Source: Sphingobacteriaceae bacterium (GTDB lineage Bacteria; Bacteroidota; Bacteroidia; B-17B0; Aurantibacillaceae). From it: a DNA stretch of 15,202 nucleotides. Position 1 is the first letter of the stretch. Every line of letters starts with the position of its first letter. The position numbers and the translations under genes are program-made. The DNA is taken from positions 1-15,202 of the forward strand of contig JAHEYE010000060.1 in assembly GCA_023251695.1 (NCBI GenBank), read 5' to 3'. Below the pieces are notes generated by a model. It ran no database searches and was not told the DNA's origin. It saw nothing but the letters and a program-made list of their open reading frames with translations. Below are positions 1-6,333 of this stretch, one piece after another.

Positions 1-766
1 CGTATTTAAAAGCGTTTTCGATAAAAGGAATAAAAATCAGTGGAGCAATTTTTTTACCCTCCGTTGTTCCAATCACTGAATAATTAAGTTTTACTTTTTC
101 TGTTAAACGTAATTTCTCAAGCTCAACATAGGCATTTATATAATTCAACTCTTTATCCAAACCAACAAAATCCTGGGCGGCATCAGTAATGGAATAGCGC
201 ATGATGGAGGAAAGTTTGGTAACAGATTCGGCCGCATTATCCGATTTTTGGACGGTTAAAGCATAAATACTATTCAATGTATTGAATAGAAAGTGCGGAT
301 TTATCTGTGCTTTTAAATAAGATAATTCTGCTTTAAGTTTTTCTTCTTCAATTTGTTTGAGCCTGTTATAGCTTGCAATACCCATTGAAAGAAGAACAAT
401 CATAATGAATCTTATTTTAATGCTTAAAAGGAATACTAAGTGTCCGCTCTGAATAGGGGTTTTATAAAAAGGACTGAATGCCGGATCTAATTCCATAACT
501 ATGAGCATCAAAATCAAAAACAGAACGAGTGCTCCGAAATAGAATTTATATTTTTTAGGAAAATAATATTTAGGGATGAGGTAATAATAGTTAAAATAAT
601 AAAATACCATTAATAAAGAGTGTAAAATAAAAATACCTCTTAAAGCCGGATTAAGTTCGCTGTTAGTAAGCGCAGGTTGTATGGTTGAATAAACAAAAGC
701 GGGAAAGGTGATGAACACCAACCATGCAATAACCTGAATTACCAAAAATATCTTCTTACTCTTCAT
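1..766 (-). CDS. LytS/YehU-type sensor histidine kinase, partial (C-terminus beyond left edge)
   Basis: Translating the minus strand from the ATG at 766 gives an open frame of 255 codons that reaches the window edge. Four hydrophobic segments lie at about residues 5-27, 44-64, 75-92 and 108-132, followed by a short helix and the His_kinase (LytS-type) phosphoacceptor region. His158 sits in the motif QINPHFLFNTLNSI, the hallmark of this family, and the start of the ATP-binding N box is seen as FIPFIENAFKY near residues 245-255 (Asn251). The glycine-rich boxes are outside the window. Such kinases phosphorylate LytTR-type response regulators, usually encoded next door, so a regulator gene probably follows to the left; this is inference. 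The gene follows the thiolase on the same strand after 77 bases containing a small inverted repeat (778-795, AAATGA arms). The family call is firm; the signal sensed is unknown. Confidence 0.93.
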   Translation of the reverse strand, partial: MKSKKIFLVIQVIAWLVFITFPAFVYSTIQPALTNSELNPALRGIFILHSLLMVFYYFNYYYLIPKYYFPKKYKFYFGALVLFLILMLIVMELDPAFSPFYKTPIQSGHLVFLLSIKIRFIMIVLLSMGIASYNRLKQIEEEKLKAELSYLKAQINPHFLFNTLNSIYALTVQKSDNAAESVTKLSSIMRYSITDAAQDFVGLDKELNYINAYVELEKLRLTEKVKLNYSVIGTTEGKKIAPLIFIPFIENAFKY

Positions 767-843
767 GCCGTAAAATTAAATGAAGATAATCATTTCTGAT
801 AAAATTGTCGGAGAAAACAGAAATTGAGGCGGTAAATAAGTGC

Positions 844-2049
844 TTAGCACTTTTCAATAACAGCGGCGTAGCCTTGCCCAACACCAATACACATTGTTAC
901 CAAAGCATATTTTTTGTTTTGGAGGTTTAGTTCAATGGCCGCTGAATTTAATATGCGTGCGCCACTCATCCCTAATGGATGACCTAAAGCAATTGCACCA
1001 CCATTTGGGTTAATGCGTGGATCGTTATCATCCAATTTCCATTGGCGTGTGCAACCGAGGCTTTGTGCAGCGAAGGCTTCATTTAATTCGATAATGTCAA
1101 TGTCTTTCCAACTAAGTCCGGCAATTTTTAAAGCTTTATTGCTAGCTTCAACCGGACCTAATCCCATCACGCGCGGTTCAACACCAACAACAGCACTTGA
1201 AACAATTCGTGCCAATGGTTTTAAACTAAATTGTTTGACGGCTTTTTCACCTGCTAATAAAAGTGCGGCAGCGCCATCATTTAATCCGGAAGCATTTCCG
1301 GCAGTAACAGTTCCATCTTTTTTAAAAGCCGGTTTTAATTTTTGTAAACCTTCGAGATTTGTATTTGGTTTTGCAAATTCATCTTTATTAAAAATGATTG
1401 CGTCACCTTTTTTCTGTGGAATCTCCACACCAACAATTTCTTTTTCAAATCTTCCGGCAGCCATAGCTTTAGCTGCTTTTTGCTGACTCCATAAAGCAAA
1501 TTTATCCTGATCGTCACGATTAATTTTCAAACGCTCAGCAACATTTTCTGCAGTTTCTCCCATTGCATCAACACCAAACATCTCTTTCATTTTCGGATTA
1601 ATGAAACGCCAACCGAAACTGGAATCAAACATTTGCGCATCGCGGCCGAATGCAGCGGATGTTTTTGAGATCACCCAAGGTCCACGGGTCATATTTTCAA
1701 CCCCACCGCTGATCATCAATTCTGCTTCGCCTAATTGTATATAACGTGCCGCATCTATACTTGCACTTAATCCTGATGCGCATAAGCGGTTAACTGTTTG
1801 TCCGGGAACTGTAATAGGTAAACCCGCCATTAATCCCGCCATGCGTGCAACATTACGGTTATCTTCACCGGCCTGATTTGCGCAACCTAAAATCACATCA
1901 CCAACGAGTGTCCAGTCAACAGAAGGATTTTTTTTGATGAGTTCTTTTAAAACAAGTGTAGCTAAATCATCGGTGCGGACAACAGAAAGCGTTCCGCCAA
2001 AATTTCCGATTGCTGTACGGACTCCGTTAATAATATATGCCTGATTCAT
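844..2049 (-). CDS. pcaF: 3-oxoadipyl-CoA thiolase (PcaF/PaaJ type acetyl-CoA acyltransferase)
   Basis: Thiolase of 401 residues, the usual length of PcaF/PaaJ. It would cleave 3-oxoadipyl-CoA with CoA to succinyl-CoA and acetyl-CoA, the last step of the phenylacetate and beta-ketoadipate routes. The catalytic triad is complete: nucleophile Cys90 in NRLCASGL, His357 in GHPLGMSGAR and Cys387 in CIGVGQG, with NEAFAA before His357. The motif GCANQAGEDNRNVARMA at residues 55-71 and GWRFINP near 146 are typical of the PcaF/PaaJ branch rather than of biosynthetic acetoacetyl-CoA thiolases. A broader role in fatty-acid beta-oxidation cannot be excluded. A PaaI-type thioesterase lies 0.6 kb upstream on the same strand, which fits phenylacetate catabolism, although a His-rich protein gene lies between them. 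A hairpin repeat (2086-2136) separates it from that gene. Only weak -7-like sequences (TATTTTG, TACCTTAG) are seen upstream. Confidence 0.93.
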   Translation of the reverse strand: MNQAYIINGVRTAIGNFGGTLSVVRTDDLATLVLKELIKKNPSVDWTLVGDVILGCANQAGEDNRNVARMAGLMAGLPITVPGQTVNRLCASGLSASIDAARYIQLGEAELMISGGVENMTRGPWVISKTSAAFGRDAQMFDSSFGWRFINPKMKEMFGVDAMGETAENVAERLKINRDDQDKFALWSQQKAAKAMAAGRFEKEIVGVEIPQKKGDAIIFNKDEFAKPNTNLEGLQKLKPAFKKDGTVTAGNASGLNDGAAALLLAGEKAVKQFSLKPLARIVSSAVVGVEPRVMGLGPVEASNKALKIAGLSWKDIDIIELNEAFAAQSLGCTRQWKLDDNDPRINPNGGAIALGHPLGMSGARILNSAAIELNLQNKKYALVTMCIGVGQGYAAVIEKC

Positions 2050-2085
2050 AGATTAATGTTTCGAGGCACTAAGGTACAAAATAGT

Positions 2086-2136
2086 TTGGAGTTAGGGGTT
2101 GGGAGTGCCAATCTCCCAACTCCGAACTAATTACTC
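2086..2136. repeat. Hairpin built of heptamer-like repeats between pcaF and the His-rich protein gene
   Basis: GTTGGGAG (2098-2105) and CTCCCAAC (2113-2120) form a perfect 8-bp stem with a 7-base loop. Outside it, AGTTTGGA (from 2084) pairs with TCCGAACT (2121-2128) apart from one G-U, after skipping seven bases on the left. The left arm reads as successive degenerate heptamers (AGTTTGG, AGTTAGG, GGTTGGG) and the right side repeats ACTCCGAACTA twice. No T run follows on either strand, so it is not a classic intrinsic terminator. It may be a dispersed palindromic repeat, or a transcript-end or stability hairpin for the upstream gene. Confidence 0.55.
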
Positions 2137-2140
2137 CGAA

Positions 2141-2599
2141 CTACTCCGGTTTATATTCTGTTTTATGGTTATCATTGCCTTTATACACATCATCGGTATC
2201 GTCATCATCTTCTTTTAGTTCGTAATGTTTTTCATTATCTATATTAATGTTAACGATTGCAGGAGGAGGTGATGGTTGCGAAAACCAAATACTTCCGTTC
2301 CAGAACACATAATGGTTGCGCCAGTTATCCCAATACAAATTGTATTTCGGGAAAAACACCCACCGGCGGTGAATGATGCGTTTGGGCCCCCAATAGGGAT
2401 GATAAACAACAACTTTTGCCGGCCTGAAAACACTGCGTTTTATAACTCTTTTAGCATGTGGATGTTTTCCGCCGTGATGATGATGTCCACCTTTTTTTTG
2501 CGCAGTTAAACTGCCAGTTCCGAGTAAAAGCGCTGTTATTACAATCGGAATTATTTTCTTTAAACTTATCATAAACTTGTTTTTCTTTTTTGACGTCAT
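2141..2599 (-). CDS. Small His-rich exported protein of unknown function
   Basis: I do not recognise a characterised family. The 152-residue product has a signal peptide: the basic stretch plus hydrophobic core ends near SLTAQ (residue 34). A second ATG at codon 10 (2572) gives a more ordinary signal peptide and an A-rich upstream sequence, so it may be the true start. The mature part begins with a cluster of six His within 10 residues (39-48, HHHHGGKHPH), then basic segments, then an aromatic-rich core (YHPYWGP, RRWVFFPKYNLYWDNWR, YVFWNGSIWF; about 66-106), a PSPPP turn and an acidic tail (129-137) with further His. The aromatic repeat style is common in small Bacteroidota envelope proteins. 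The His cluster could bind metal ions, which is inference. A promoter-like pair (2629-2656) lies just upstream, so it may be transcribed separately from paaI. Confidence 0.75.
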   Translation of the reverse strand: MTSKKKNKFMISLKKIIPIVITALLLGTGSLTAQKKGGHHHHGGKHPHAKRVIKRSVFRPAKVVVYHPYWGPKRIIHRRWVFFPKYNLYWDNWRNHYVFWNGSIWFSQPSPPPAIVNINIDNEKHYELKEDDDDTDDVYKGNDNHKTEYKPE

Positions 2600-2628
2600 A
2601 AGTAGCTGTAGGTTTAATATTTATTTGT

Positions 2629-2656
2629 GAAAATTAGTGAAATTGGTGGCTACCAA
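2629..2656 (-). promoter_or_regulatory. Putative Bacteroidota promoter for the His-rich protein gene
   Basis: On the minus strand TTG (2656-2654), 17 bases, then TAATTTTC (2636-2629) match the Bacteroidota pattern TTG-N17-23-TAnnTTTG at all but one position. Transcription would begin near 2622, giving a leader of about 25 bases to the first ATG or 50 to the second. It overlaps the end of paaI. Found by eye only. Confidence 0.4.
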
Positions 2657-2657
2657 T
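2642..2657. repeat. Inverted repeat at the paaI stop codon
   Basis: ATTGGT (2642-2647), loop GGCT, ACCAAT (2652-2657) is a perfect 6-bp inverted repeat spanning the paaI stop codon and overlapping the -33 element of the putative promoter. It could be a weak transcript-end hairpin or an operator. No T run follows. Confidence 0.3.
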
Positions 2658-3060
2658 CTTTTGAAGTACGGTAAACAGTGCCTTTAAATAAAGCAACGAC
2701 TGCATTATCAGAAACACGTTTAATGACGATGGAGTAGGTACCTATTTTATTGGAACAATGTTCTTCTTTAGCTTCAGCAATAATTTCATCACCTTCGGCA
2801 AGGGAAATTAAATGGGAAATAGAAGTCTCAACCGAAACAGCTTTTTTACCATGGGAATTGGACGAAAAAGCTAAGGCACTATCGGCCAAACAGTATGTAA
2901 TTCCGCCATGTGCAATGCCAAATCCATTGAGCATTTCGTTGCGTACTACCATACTTAATTTTGATTTTCCATTTCCTGTTTCAAGAACTTTAATCCCCAA
3001 CCACTGACTAAAATAATCTTTAGCCATCATCATATCCACAACTTCTTTTGGCGATTTCAT
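2650..3060 (-). CDS. paaI: PaaI-type hydroxyphenylacetyl-CoA thioesterase (hotdog fold)
   Basis: Hotdog-fold acyl-CoA thioesterase of the PaaI family, which hydrolyses hydroxylated or stalled phenylacetyl-CoA intermediates to free CoA. The frame opens at 3090, but the ATG at 3060 is preferred. It gives 136 residues, close to E. coli PaaI at 140, and starts one base after the stop of the adenosyltransferase gene (TAACATG), suggesting translational coupling. With this start the catalytic motif MLNGFGIAHGGITYCLADSA has His51 and Asp60, the positions expected for PaaI (HGG followed by LADTAFA). The following segment with SVETSISHL and the closing strand VVALFKGTVYRT also match. Located between an adenosyltransferase and a His-rich exported protein, with a 3-oxoadipyl-CoA thiolase nearby; the thiolase supports a phenylacetate role, but other PaaI-like enzymes act on varied aryl- or acyl-CoAs. 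Confidence 0.88.
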   Translation of the reverse strand: MKSPKEVVDMMMAKDYFSQWLGIKVLETGNGKSKLSMVVRNEMLNGFGIAHGGITYCLADSALAFSSNSHGKKAVSVETSISHLISLAEGDEIIAEAKEEHCSNKIGTYSIVIKRVSDNAVVALFKGTVYRTSKDW

Positions 3061-3061
3061 G

Positions 3062-3616
3062 TTACAGGCGGGGTTTCCATGGAATTTCATTAGCCTTAAA
3101 ATCCTGAGTTAGTTTACGTGACAGAACAAAGAAGTAATCTGATAAACGATTAAGGTATTTATAAATTATTTCATCTACTTTTTCGTTTTCTGCCAATTTC
3201 AAAGTTGCCCTTTCCGCTCTTCGGCAAACACAGCGTGCAATATGACAATAAGAAACTGCAATATGTCCGCCCGGTAAAACAAAACTTTTCATTTCGGGTA
3301 GGGTTTCATTCATTTTGTCGATGGCTTTTTCCAGTAAAGTAATATCGTTTTCACTTAATTGGGGCAATTGCATTTTATTTTTTTCGGGGTCGGCGGCTAA
3401 TAAAGAACCGATCGTAAAAAGACGGTCCTGAATCTCAATCAATAAATTTATCAATTCTTTTTCGGTAACAGAATCGCGTACCAGTCCCACAAACGAATTT
3501 AGTTCGTCAACATTTCCATAAGATTCAATACGGATGTGATGTTTTGGAAGGCGTGTGCCGCCAATTAAAGAAGTCTCGCCTTTATCACCGGTTTTGGTAT
3601 AAATTTTTGTAGCCAT
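3062..3616 (-). CDS. pduO: Cob(I)alamin adenosyltransferase, PduO type
   Basis: ATP:cob(I)alamin adenosyltransferase, 184 residues, the usual length. It transfers the adenosyl group of ATP to Co(I) to make adenosylcobalamin, the cofactor of enzymes such as methylmalonyl-CoA mutase; cytoplasmic, trimeric in the family. The N-terminal ATP-binding motif TKTGDKGETSLIGG is at residues 7-20, FVLPGG at 112-117, the conserved helix ARCVCRRAER at 127-136, and YLNRLSDYFFVLSR at 154-167. All family hallmarks are intact. It sits 39 bases behind the TonB-dependent receptor and 1 base before paaI. The 39-base gap holds an AT-rich inverted repeat (3617-3645) directly before its start. No cobalamin riboswitch-like sequence is visible. 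The job is certain at family level; any link of the neighbours to B12 is inference. Confidence 0.94.
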   Translation of the reverse strand: MATKIYTKTGDKGETSLIGGTRLPKHHIRIESYGNVDELNSFVGLVRDSVTEKELINLLIEIQDRLFTIGSLLAADPEKNKMQLPQLSENDITLLEKAIDKMNETLPEMKSFVLPGGHIAVSYCHIARCVCRRAERATLKLAENEKVDEIIYKYLNRLSDYFFVLSRKLTQDFKANEIPWKPRL

Positions 3617-3645
3617 AATTAAAGGTAAAAATAAACCTTTTAATT
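3617..3645. repeat. AT-rich inverted repeat between receptor and adenosyltransferase genes
   Basis: AATTAAAGGT (3617-3626) and ACCTTTTAATT (3635-3645) pair with one bulged T and an 8-base A-rich loop. It fills the intergenic space directly ahead of the adenosyltransferase ATG. On the minus strand the loop is T-rich. It could be a weak terminator for the receptor gene or a translational control hairpin. Confidence 0.35.
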
Positions 3646-3655
3646 AGCAATGCAA

Positions 3656-6022
3656 TTAAAAATTTAAGCTGAGGTTCATATTTGGCAAGAATGGTAATTG
3701 GTCAATTCTGGCAAAAGTAAAGCGGTTAACGTAGAAAATATTCTTACGGTTATAAACATTGGTAGCGCCGCCGCTTATTTCTAGTTGTACTTTCGGACTT
3801 AAACTATAACGGAATTTAAATCCAATATCTAATCTGTGGAAGTCAGGCAAACGAACCGAGTTAATTTCGCCCGGCAAATAACCAACTTGTCCGTTAGCAG
3901 TAGTATAATTGTAATTAATGTTATTGTTAAAGTTAAGCTGAGGATAGTATCCTTGTGTAGGGGTTGTTGGGAATGGTGAGCCGTAGTTCCAGCGTACATT
4001 AATTTCCCAGTTACGTTTTTTTCCGAATGTATAAGAACCAACCAGGTTCACGTTATGGCGGCGGTCGAAATTAGGCGGATAATTCATAACCGTTTTGGTT
4101 TCAATATTTCCAAGCCACCTGTCGTTTTTAGTGTAAGAGTAAACGGCCCAGAAATAAAAACGTTTGTATTCGAATTTTAATACACAGTCGAACCCCCGCG
4201 CGCGGCCTTGTTCAATCACAAAATCTTTTTTGACCGCATCCGGTTTGCTTGCATTTTCAGGAATGTCATCAAACAATTTATCGCGGTTAACATTCACAAC
4301 CTGACTAAAATTCTTCTGATAAACTTCAATATTCAAGTCAATATATTTTAAAACATCTAGCTCAATACCTGCAACAATGTGTTGTGCTTTTTGTACGGAA
4401 GAATTTACCTTATGTGATTTCAGATCTTTATCTAAGTAATTAGAAGACATCTGATCGCTTTCAGGAGCATTAATAAATCCGTAAAACAGATTCACAACGT
4501 CGCGGTCAGAGCTTGCACTCATCAGCGTTTGACTGTATAAGCCTGCGGCGCCTTTGAAACGGATTTTAGGTGTAAAATTCACTTTTAAACTCATGCGTGG
4601 TTCAGGGGAAAAAACACCTAATGTAGCGTAATACATTATACGGAAACTAGGTTCCAATACAAATCGTTTTTTGCGGTGTACAATTTTATATTTTAAAAAT
4701 CCCGACAGGTCAGAAGTTGAGCGTTCCAGTTTTACTTTAGTAAAATAAGGATTTTGTAATTCGTAATTTGTATTGGTGATAATACCTTCGAAACCAAATT
4801 TAAGTTCGTTGCGTCCTATAAACTTAATAAAATTAAAACCGGCGTTAAAATTGCCTACGCTGCTTGTTTTTGTATCCGTCTGCACAACCGGGTTTTGGTA
4901 TTTAATGGCATAATTAGAATAGGCGAAAACACCTTCAATCAAAAGATTAGATCCGTAAGGCACCATAACAAAATTAGAACCTGCTCCTGATGCATTCCAA
5001 TTATAAGTTGCAATGGAAGGATAAGCTACTTTGTCGCTGAAATTAAAACCAAATAAACTTATTTTGCTTCCATTGGTACCGTTAACAGAAACTTTTCCAT
5101 ATAAATCGGTAAAATAAAATGGTAAGCCATCTTTATTTGCATAGGAGTAAATTGATTTTGAAGTTTGCGGCAGATAAGAATGTTTTGCTGCGAAAATAAA
5201 TGAAGAACTTGCTTTACCGTCTTCTTTTAACTTTACAAGTGGCCCTTCGAGCATTACTTTAGCAGCGAAAGTTGAGCCGGCTATTTTTCCGCTCAAGCGT
5301 TTTTTATTTCCATCGCGCGTAGTAACGTCCATTACCGAAGAAGTTCGTCCGCCATATTCGGCACCAAATCCGGCCGAATACACATCGGCGTTTTTCATAA
5401 TATCGTTATCAAAAACAGAAAATAAACCAATAGAGTGGAAAGGATTAAAAATCACCATTCCATCGAGCAATACTTTATTTTGTACAGGCAAACCTCCTCT
5501 TATGTAAAGCTGTCCGCCTTGGTCGCCGGTAAAAACTACACCCGGTAAAACCTGTAAATATTGGGCCAAATCGGGTTCGCCAATACTCGGTAATTTAGCT
5601 ATAATGGTTGGGTCGACTTTTTGAACAGCAACCGTTGTGTTTTCAATTTTTTCGGTTTGTTGTGCGCTGATTTCTACCTCCTGCAGTCTGATACCGCCCT
5701 TTGTACTGAAATATTTCTTACTGATAATTTCACCTGCCTTAACAGTTATTTTTTCAGAAATTGTATCAAAATCAAGGTTAGTAACCATTAAAGTATACTC
5801 TCCAGGTGGTATTTTTGTGATAGCGAAAAAACCGTTTAAATCGCTGTTAGCTCCAATGGTGGTTCCTTTTAAAAAAACGTTACTAAAAAGAACCGGTTCA
5901 CCGTTTTCTTTGTTATAAATAAAGCCTCTAACCGAGCCAGTTGTTTGCCCGAAAAAAGACGCGGTAGTTACCATGAAAATCAAGAAAATGAGGTATTTAA
6001 TCGGAATCCGGAACAATTTCAT
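3656..6022 (-). CDS. TonB-dependent outer-membrane receptor with CarboxypepD-reg-like domain
   Basis: Outer-membrane transporter or receptor of 788 residues. A signal peptide ends near FFGQ (residue 26). A carboxypeptidase-regulatory-like beta-sandwich follows at about 28-115 (GSVRGFIYNKENGEPVLFSN, DLNGFFAI, PPGEYTL). The plug domain spans about 130-245 and includes QLYIRGGLPVQNKVLLDGM and AEYGGRTSSVMDV. The remainder is barrel, with alternating aromatic strands and a C-terminus ending in MNLSLNF, as expected for assembly by the BAM machinery. It belongs to the receptors without a SusD partner: no SusD-like gene is next to it, so polysaccharide uptake is not suggested. The substrate is not readable from sequence. 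The following adenosyltransferase gene raises the possibility of a corrinoid, but this is weak. A -7-like TAAATTTG at 6049-6042 lies 20 bases before the start. Confidence 0.92.
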   Translation of the reverse strand: MKLFRIPIKYLIFLIFMVTTASFFGQTTGSVRGFIYNKENGEPVLFSNVFLKGTTIGANSDLNGFFAITKIPPGEYTLMVTNLDFDTISEKITVKAGEIISKKYFSTKGGIRLQEVEISAQQTEKIENTTVAVQKVDPTIIAKLPSIGEPDLAQYLQVLPGVVFTGDQGGQLYIRGGLPVQNKVLLDGMVIFNPFHSIGLFSVFDNDIMKNADVYSAGFGAEYGGRTSSVMDVTTRDGNKKRLSGKIAGSTFAAKVMLEGPLVKLKEDGKASSSFIFAAKHSYLPQTSKSIYSYANKDGLPFYFTDLYGKVSVNGTNGSKISLFGFNFSDKVAYPSIATYNWNASGAGSNFVMVPYGSNLLIEGVFAYSNYAIKYQNPVVQTDTKTSSVGNFNAGFNFIKFIGRNELKFGFEGIITNTNYELQNPYFTKVKLERSTSDLSGFLKYKIVHRKKRFVLEPSFRIMYYATLGVFSPEPRMSLKVNFTPKIRFKGAAGLYSQTLMSASSDRDVVNLFYGFINAPESDQMSSNYLDKDLKSHKVNSSVQKAQHIVAGIELDVLKYIDLNIEVYQKNFSQVVNVNRDKLFDDIPENASKPDAVKKDFVIEQGRARGFDCVLKFEYKRFYFWAVYSYTKNDRWLGNIETKTVMNYPPNFDRRHNVNLVGSYTFGKKRNWEINVRWNYGSPFPTTPTQGYYPQLNFNNNINYNYTTANGQVGYLPGEINSVRLPDFHRLDIGFKFRYSLSPKVQLEISGGATNVYNRKNIFYVNRFTFARIDQLPFLPNMNLSLNF

Positions 6023-6041
6023 AAGGCTATTATACAGGCTG

Positions 6042-6049
6042 CAAATTTA
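6042..6049 (-). promoter_or_regulatory. Putative -7 element of the TonB receptor gene
   Basis: TAAATTTG on the minus strand matches the Bacteroidota -7 consensus TAnnTTTG exactly and ends 20 bases before the receptor ATG. No good -33 TTTG is at the usual 19-21 base distance; the nearest, in TAATTTG, is only 13 bases upstream. Confidence 0.4.
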
Positions 6050-6110
6050 CCATTATTTACAAATTAGCAGGGGTTTTTGGTCGATTTTGACGGGGTTTTA
6101 TATATCTGGT

Positions 6111-6146
6111 AATTCCCGGGCCTTTGGTGGCACCAAAGGGGGAATT
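6111..6146. repeat. 36-base imperfect palindrome in the divergent promoter region
   Basis: CCTTTGGTG (6121-6129) and CACCAAAGG (6131-6139) are perfect inverted arms around a single G. The arms continue outward as AATTCCC (6111-6117) and GGGAATT (6140-6146), with GGG (6118-6120) bulged on the left. In total 16 bp can pair. It lies 60-100 bases upstream of the receptor -7 site and about 130 bases upstream of the plus-strand -33 site. It could be an operator for a dimeric regulator or a mobile palindromic repeat. A T6 run at 6154-6159 is too far for a typical terminator, and no gene reads into it. Confidence 0.6.
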
Positions 6147-6272
6147 ATTGGTATTTTTTAGAGCTAAATGTTTTAGATATTTGCTAAATAATACTGTTAA
6201 TAAAAAGAATTTTGAATTAACAAACCCTTTCGTTTCATAATACGTATATGTAAGAAACAAGATGAAATTGCA

Positions 6273-6304
6273 TTTGCGCGGTGCCATAAAAATCAATATA
6301 TTTA
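6273..6304 (+). promoter_or_regulatory. Putative promoter of the T9SS surface-protein gene
   Basis: TTTG (6273-6276), 20 bases, then TATATTTA (6297-6304) fit the Bacteroidota sigma pattern TTTG-N19-21-TAnnTTTG with one mismatch. The start codon follows 29 bases after the -7 element, leaving a short leader. Confidence 0.55.
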
Positions 6305-6333
6305 CAAATAAGATTCGTTAAATCCTTTAGACC

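Larger units (their letters stand above)
6023..6333. other. 311-base divergent intergenic region
   Basis: Space between the divergent receptor gene and surface-protein gene. It holds a -7-like site for the receptor near its start, a large imperfect palindrome in the middle, and a well-matched Bacteroidota promoter next to the plus-strand gene. A 79-codon minus-strand frame (6057-6296) crosses it, but that frame overlaps the palindrome and resembles no family, so I do not call it a gene. No riboswitch, tRNA or other RNA gene is recognised. Confidence 0.6.

Noticed and set aside
6057..6296. 79-codon minus-strand frame in the divergent region
   Set aside because: It runs through the palindrome and over both promoter zones, has unnatural composition and no recognisable motif; probably chance.
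6023..6333. Cobalamin riboswitch ahead of the receptor gene
   Set aside because: No B12-box-like GCCACTG sequence or multi-stem layout was seen; the only strong structure is a simple palindrome.
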